Origin: Uloborus plumipes
Lineage: Eukaryota; Arthropoda; Arachnida; Araneae; Uloboridae
Assembly (NCBI GenBank): GCA_038373865.1
Contig: JAXGGA010000456.1
Coordinates: 163,025 to 227,024 of the forward strand
Reading direction: 5' to 3'
DNA length: 64,000 bases
This document shows, one piece after another, positions 58,326 to 64,000 of this stretch. The position numbers and the translations under genes were made by a program. Position 1 is the stretch's first letter. The number at the start of each line of letters is the position of its first letter. The notes under the pieces are model-generated. The model made no database searches and was not told the origin of the DNA. It saw only the letters and a list, made by a program, of their open reading frames with translations.

Positions 58326-58625
58326 CTCGTCTAGTGGTTAACGACGTCTGACCGTGATGCGGTGGCCCCGGGTTCGAGCCCTGGCTGGGGCATGGGCGTA
58401 CTTGCTCTCTCTCTTCTGTCATTGTCCTTTATGTGTGTGAAAGTGAGTTATGAATGGATGCCTACCCTATGAACGGGTCCCTATGGCATGTGTGTTGAGC
58501 TTTAATCGGTCTTCCACCTAAATGGTGCTCTTAAAAACGGAAGCCGTATCTTTCCTGCCTTAAATCGAGCAGATTTCATCTACTCGGGCTCGGATACCCG
58601 AGTGGTATTAGAAACAACAACAACA
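58326..58625 (+). mobile_element. tRNA-derived SINE, about 300 bp
   Basis: An exact 12-bp duplication ACATTTTTAACT flanks it (58314-58325 and 58626-58637). The head CTCGTCTAGTGGTTAACG contains a polymerase III A box. GGGTTCGAGCCC at about 58369-58380 is a B box at tRNA spacing. A unique body follows and it ends in (CAA)n. It moves by retrotransposition with a partner LINE, not present here. The perfect TSD suggests a relatively recent insertion. Confidence 0.9.
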
Positions 58626-58637
58626 ACATTTTTAACT

Positions 58638-59592
58638 AGATTTCCAAATTCTTTGACAGCTGATTCTTTTGCGATTTGAATAAAGGTAGAAGCTTTCTAC
58701 TCAAAAGTTCTGACCCCCCCCCCTAACCACAGTATCCGTTCGTGCTCTTGCCGTGCATTATAATTTCGGATACCTACTTGCAGATAACTCGATCTCTTAT
58801 CCTATTTCGAATATTACTCTATGCACTCGCCCCTTTTTGACATCAAAAGTATTCTCAATCATACTATGAGTATTGAAAACTTTTTTTTAAAGATATATAC
58901 ATCTTACAAAGTTTGTTGATTTCGCTACAAACTAAGAAATCCTTTTTCAAATAAAGTGTACCTACATTCCAATCTGTAACGCATGGATCATCAAGCTTAT
59001 TAACTTGCTGCAGTGAGATTTACATCAGTTTCAAGAAAGGAAAATGTGAACCTAAAATGACTAGAAGCTTAATTATTCTTGATCCAGCAGTTTAAACCTT
59101 CTCTAATCTCTCTACATATTACAAACCTCAAAAACGTATTTGCATAGAAAAATATTCAGGAAAATGTCTAACGTAATCTAAAATACCGCGCAACTTGGAA
59201 CGTCTAAAATGCCTACAAGTATTTATCTTCAAAACTAACCAAACTCAGAGACGGACCCTTGAGACTAATCTTTCCCTCTCAAAAGCTTCAAGATGACGTG
59301 TGGCATTACTTTTAGGCTGAAGAGAATGACATGCTACTAAGGAGGTCAACTTCAGTTGCACTGACAAGACATCTGCACTTTTTTGCCCGTGTGCAAAATG
59401 GTGTGTGATGACGCGTGAGGTAGTTTATTCATGAAAAACCGACTTTTCTTGAATGATCACTTTCTTTAGAGTTACAAAATGTGAATATGACTTAAGTGCT
59501 GTTTAAAAACGTAAAAATCAATTTTTTTTTCTTGCTGTAGAATATATATATCTATGGAATTTTCCGCATTTTGTCCATCAAAAAAAGGTCAG
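58638..59592. other. No gene seen
   Basis: A C tract lies near 58714. No element ends or exon candidates were recognised. Confidence 0.45.
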
Positions 59593-59763
59593 TTAACTCT
59601 TTATGCCCCGACGGGACTCAGAAGTCCCGCTTATAATTCAGTAATATGAATCCTAAATAGCTGGAATCATGCTAAGGCTTTTAAGTACCACTTCTTGTAC
59701 TTTGCTGAGAGGCAGAGAGATGGTACCTGCGATTGGAAGCAGTTTTCTTAGGGGCCCTAAGGC

Positions 59764-60493
59764 TAGGGATGCACCGATAAGCAAATTGGCCGATTAGCGA
59801 TTACCGATTAATCGGCAGAGCCGATTAATGATAAGGATGATTGTTTTTAATACTATCAATTTTCCCATCACTGTTTTTTCTCTCTTATAGAATTCCGAGT
59901 TTGGAAAGTAATTTATTTCTAAGAGAAGATTTTTTTCCAATTTCCTAGTTTTACAAAATAATTTCACCATTTTATCAAATTTCTTAGAACCAATTTTCAT
60001 ATTATTGTCAATTCTATTACATTAACACATTGTTAATTATTTTAATTGGACATAAAAACTCAAAAAAGAGGGGTGTGTGGGGGAGTCTGTGGAGACCACT
60101 CCAATTAAGGAGTACTTTTAATTATTATTTTTTTAATAATTGGTAGCAACTCAATTCAAGACTTTCATTCTTTGTGAAAACTAGAAGTTATCTAAAATCA
60201 CTGTGCTAAGAAGATATCTATCGTCACACGAAAAAAAATTGCAACATTGTCTATGATATTTACTCATAGTAGGAGAATTAATTTATTAAAAACTCATCAA
60301 CTGTGAGGATTATTATGACTGTTTATAAAATTATTTTTCATAGTTTCTTAGTTAAGGTATTCTTTGAAGAATAATATTAAAAAAAATATTTTTCGGCCGA
60401 TTAATCGGTCCGATACTGCCGATTATTAATAATCAGCAAAGTGGCCGATTATGGCCGTTTAATCGGTACTGCCGATTAATCTGTGCATCCCTA
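59764..60493. mobile_element. hAT element with CCGATTAATCGG palindromes
   Basis: The ends are TAGGGATGCACCGATAAG and, from the right, TAGGGATGCACAGATTAATC. The flanks CCTAAGGC (59756-59763) and CCTAAAGT (60494-60501) match at 6 of 8 positions, a decayed 8-bp hAT duplication. Both ends carry repeated CCGATTAATCGG-type palindromes. No transposase remains, so it is non-autonomous. It is nested in the TTAA MITE. Confidence 0.85.
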
Positions 60494-60591
60494 CCTAAAG
60501 TGTAGGGGGCCTTAGACCTCCAAAAATTTAAAAATGTTTTTTCGAGGTAAAAATATTTTTTGGTGTATTTTAAACTAAATAAACCAAAATA

Positions 60592-62019
60592 CACTGGCGG
60601 AAAAAAAAAATCCCAACACCAAGAAAAAATTACTCTAGAGTAATGTAATTTGGGTAATGCAATTGTCTAGTTAACATGTTTAATTGATTAAATGTACAAG
60701 ATCACTGGCTAATTTAAGCTCAAGAAAATGCTGTGCAAATGTGAAATTATGTTAATTTAATAGAGGGTGTAACCTCCAGATTTTTGAAGGCAAGCTTGCA
60801 AGCGTGCATGAATTATGTCATACAGGTGCCGAATGTCACTTTGTGGTATAGAGTGCCATGCTTGTTACACTTGTTGTGTCAATACTAGGACCGTCCTTGC
60901 TGACTGTGGATGATGCTCGAGGTGCCGTCCAATGATGTCCCATACGTTATCAATTGGAGACAGAACTGGTGATTTTGCAGGTCATGGTAACATGTCAGCA
61001 CTCTGTAGAGCACATTGCGTTACAGCAGCGATGTGAGGGCGTGCGTTATCCTGTTGGAAAACTCCCCTTTGAATGCTACTCATGAAGGGCTGTACTACTG
61101 GTTAAATTACCAGACTGGCGACAAATTTTCAGTCAGTGAGTTTGGGATAACTACAAGAGTGTCCCTGCTATCGTAGGAAATTGCTCCAGAGACCATGACT
61201 CCAGGTGTGGGTCCCTTGTGTCTAGGCCGTAGACCGCTTGGATGCAGGCGGTCCCCTGGCCTCCTTCTGACCAATATACAGCCACCACTGGCACTAAGGC
61301 AGAATCTGTTTTCATCAAAAATTACAACAGATCTCCACTCCGACCTCCAGTGAGCTCTGTCTTGGCACCACTGCTGTCGGAAACGGCAATGGATTGCAGT
61401 CAATGGAATACCGGCTACAGGCTGCCTGGCTCGGAGCTATCCTTGAAGTAAACAGTTTCTTATCGTTCCTTGGGTCACGACGGTACCAACTGCAGCTCGA
61501 ATGTCAGCCGCAGATGCAGTACGATGCGCCGCAGCCGTATGCAAGATTCGGCGATCTTCCTTCTCAGTCGTGCCACGTGGCAGCTCGGAACTCGATCTTC
61601 TTGAGGTAGTACCATCCCTTGACCATAGCTTCCAATAATCATGCATGGTGGAAACATTCCCACCCAAGTTTTTCTGCAATATCGCGAAATGAAAATCCAC
61701 CTTTTCGTAGCCAAATTGTACGACCTCGTTTAAACTCGGTGAGCTGTTGATAATGGCTTCTTCGTCTTCTTTAAGGCAATCCTGGCTAACATGAACGCAA
61801 TTCGTCAAATTTCACGGAAAAATAATACCCACGAGCTTCACAACACGCTTTTAAAACAAGCCTTATTTGCATGTTCTGAGTGACGCCAGCTGCGCCACAC
61901 TTATGCGCGGAGCGCGAAATTTCAATCGATGTCATCTTTCAGTTGTATAAACACGCCTACCAAATTTCGTTTATCTAACACAAGTCTTTCTTGGTGTTGA
62001 GATTTTTTTTCCGCCAGTG
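60592..62019 (-). mobile_element. Tc1-like element nested in the TTAA MITE
   Basis: The termini CACTGGCGGAAAAAAAAAAT and, from the right, CACTGGCGGAAAAAAAATCT both continue into CAACACCAAGAAA. TA flanks both ends (60590-60591 and 62020-62021). At 1,428 bp it is full length, with the transposase on the minus strand, but the gene is badly eroded. Confidence 0.88.
60757..61808 (-). pseudogene. Tc1-like transposase, frameshifted
   Basis: On the minus strand the N-terminal DNA-binding part reads KRGRTIWLRKGGFSFRDIAE in one frame. Another frame continues KEDRRILHTAAAHRTASAAD. A third segment has the first catalytic Asp in VVIFDENRF (about 61310-61336) and TPGVMVSGAISYDS. Near 61080 the frame shifts again to GVFQQDNARPHIAAVTQ with the second Asp, then SPVLSPIDNVWDIIGRHLEH, where D stands in the place of the usual Tc1 Glu, and it ends GGYTLY at the stop at 60757-60759. 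Two further in-frame stops lie in this last part. At least two frameshifts, the stops and the E-to-D change make it inactive. It is older than the Tc1-like copy at 39 kb and from a different family by TIR. Confidence 0.88.
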
Positions 62020-62067
62020 TATATGTAAAAATTCATTGTTAAATTAATTTGGGACATAGAGGGTTGA

Positions 62068-64000
62068 CAATCTTATTAATGTATAATGTTATTTCTGAAA
62101 TCATTGAAATAAAATAAATCAACAGATTAGAATAAAACATATTAAACTGGATAAATTAAATTTTACATTTATCTTTACACAAAAAATGTATTCTTAAATG
62201 TAATTTATGTGCACTCTTAAATCAAGAGAACAATACGTGCATTAATTTCCGCACGATATTAACACGTACTATTGTCTTCAGTTCTTAAAAAATTACAGAA
62301 AATATCATAGTAAAAAAATTATAAGAAATAAATAAATAAAAAAGGTTATTTTACCTGAAAAGATTCTAAGAGTTTTCATTTCATTGGTGATTCGGTATGT
62401 GATAAGCAAAACATTATCAAGAGCTATTATTTAGCAGGTTGCTTGTCCATTGTCAATTATTAAGAAAAAAAATTTACAGAATTGTTTAAACAAGTTTTTT
62501 GTATTGATTTCTGTATGTTAACGGATATTTTAAAATCACTCTAAGCCATGAAAAGAATAACATAGAAAAACTTTTAAGTGTTGCATAGTATGCGACTTTA
62601 ATGAGACTTGTTAAAACATGCTGCGATGAGGAAAATATAATTGAGGGTGATCAAACTGGTATTCTTCGTATCTTAATATGGAACACGATAAAACATGCAT
62701 CAATCTACATTTAATCAAATATTGAACTTCGCCAAATTTTCTTCTGTACATCTTTCTTTAAAATACTCGAATCTTACTTAAAATCATTAGCACGTTGACT
62801 GCCAACAAAGTTGCCAAAAAATTTGTAGTATATGAACTGGCCCAAAAACAGTACAGTTCAAATGTAGACGAAAACGACAAAACGAGCTAACTCAAAGTCG
62901 ATTCTGCCAGCAATATGACTTGCTATTGTGCTATGCAAAAAAATATATTAGGTAAATTTAATGCGGGGAAAACGGTCTGTAAAATATGTTGTTGCTCATT
63001 TCCATTATACTTGCTGCCAATCATCTAAAGTTTTAAATTTAGGACATCTGATAACTAGTCTTTTGGTCCCAGAAACTTCTGCGTGAACGCCAACGTTACA
63101 TGTCTCACAGATCGCTTGAACTAATTTTAATGAAATGAAACGAAATTACTAAATTTATCGTACATATCGTTTTTATTAGAAAAAATATGATCGATGGCAT
63201 TTTCACTATTCCAATCACCATAATTTCAGGTGAAACGACTTTTCTTGCGTTTTCCATTCACTTTAAGATTTATAACTTCAGTTTTTGAGTTTAATATCAG
63301 TCCGCTCTGGAACATTTCCCTATCTTGGACATAACCGGCTGCTCGACATCTGTCATTTCCAATCGCGCTCAGAGTGCTGGCTGTGTGACTATACCCTATT
63401 TTTCACTTTCGACGACGCTGCCAATTTCAAAGCAGCCTACGCTTTACGATGATAAAAAAAAAATCAACATTCTTGTATCATTACTGCATTCAAAGGAGCA
63501 TGGAAATGAATTTTAATAATTGGGTTAAATAAATGTAACCCAATAATTGCTCATTTTCATTTACTTTTCTAAAGCAAAAGTAAAAATAAAGTAATTCTAC
63601 AGAAACAAGTAAAGGAACATTTCTAAAATTTTCAGACTTATTGTTTTGTATGTTATTAGAATTTTGTAAAGGATATCAATGCTTTTCTGGTGTTAATGCT
63701 TTGCTTATAAGAGAGTATTTTACTCATGCACCTGATGTGTTTCAGAAATACATAAATATCTAAATAACTCAAACAGAGGTGAATAAAATGTAAGGGTTTC
63801 CAACTGTGGGCGTGTGTACTTAAAACTGCACAAAACAAATGTGTTCTCAATACCTAATGTAATAGGCCATTCAGATGAAATTCCAGCGCTTCTGAGATTG
63901 ATGCTCTATCCAGCTAGGATTGAGATCATAGACCATTTAAAACTGCAAACACTGACCTTTCTTTTGAATTCATTCGTATTCAGAAGAACCTTATTAATGA
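62068..64000. other. No gene seen
   Basis: AT-rich sequence without recognisable element ends. Short open frames at 63325-63516 (plus) and 63656-63850 (minus) have no recognisable domain. The region around 63300-63440 is somewhat richer in GC. Confidence 0.4.

Larger units (their letters stand above)
59597..62063. mobile_element. TTAA-target MITE family 2, split by two insertions
   Basis: The left end CTCTTTATGCCCCGACGGGA follows TTAA (59593-59596). The right end, CCCTCTATGTCCC read inward, is followed by TTGA (62064-62067), a mutated TTAA. Removing the hAT element (59764-60493) and the Tc1-like element (60592-62019) leaves about 300 bp that align with 45943-46232. The hairpin CGGGACT-CAGA-AGTCCCG is conserved at 59612-59629. 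Confidence 0.82.

Noticed and set aside
58326..58400. Functional tRNA gene
   Set aside because: The A and B boxes are followed by a SINE body, a (CAA)n tail and a 12-bp target duplication, so it is a SINE head.

Overview
The window looks like non-coding nuclear DNA of an animal, most likely an arthropod; a spider or other arachnid would fit, but that is inference. It is AT-rich, has almost no long open frames, carries long homopolymers and microsatellites, and is packed with small DNA transposons typical of arthropod genomes: Tc1/mariner, hAT, TTAA-target (piggyBac-like) MITEs, Helitrons and a tRNA-derived SINE. There is no bacterial-style gene layout. No complete host gene can be supported. 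A few short spliced-exon candidates (minus strand near 13.5 kb; plus strand near 33.0, 54.3 and 57.1 kb) are offered at low confidence.

Layout. 0-4 kb: a 201-bp foldback MITE, a three-copy tandem repeat holding a (TA)n microsatellite, and a GC-richer block with X-box-like motifs. 4.3-7.1 kb: a 4-bp-target MITE, then a 1.97-kb element carrying many copies of GTTACGTCTGTAAC and a decayed coding remnant. 7-17 kb: mostly unrecognised AT-rich DNA, with a perfect DR1 nuclear-receptor half-site pair, an exon candidate and a 236-bp tandem duplication. 17-29 kb: copies of an ACTGTAAAA-rich element, a TTAA MITE, a 1.3-kb TIR element with reiterated TGTCACAACC motifs, and a 1.56-kb foldback element with about 650-bp arms. 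30-43 kb: two Helitron remnants, a second TTAA MITE, a second 4-bp-target MITE and a nearly intact Tc1-like element with three nonsense codons. 43-52 kb: a deleted mariner, a 2-kb element with reiterated GGGGTAAAATG motifs containing a MITE, and a hAT element with a perfect 8-bp TSD that holds another element. 52-64 kb: a mariner remnant, a tandem duplication that preserves the empty site of an insertion, a SINE with a 12-bp TSD, and a TTAA MITE split by a hAT element and a Tc1-like element.

The elements do not form a pathway. The main signal is layered transposon history, plus one recurring architecture: unrelated terminal inverted repeats whose core motif is repeated many times inside the element. 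The best candidate for something under-described is the 5127-7096 element with its GTTAC-GTCT-GTAAC array.
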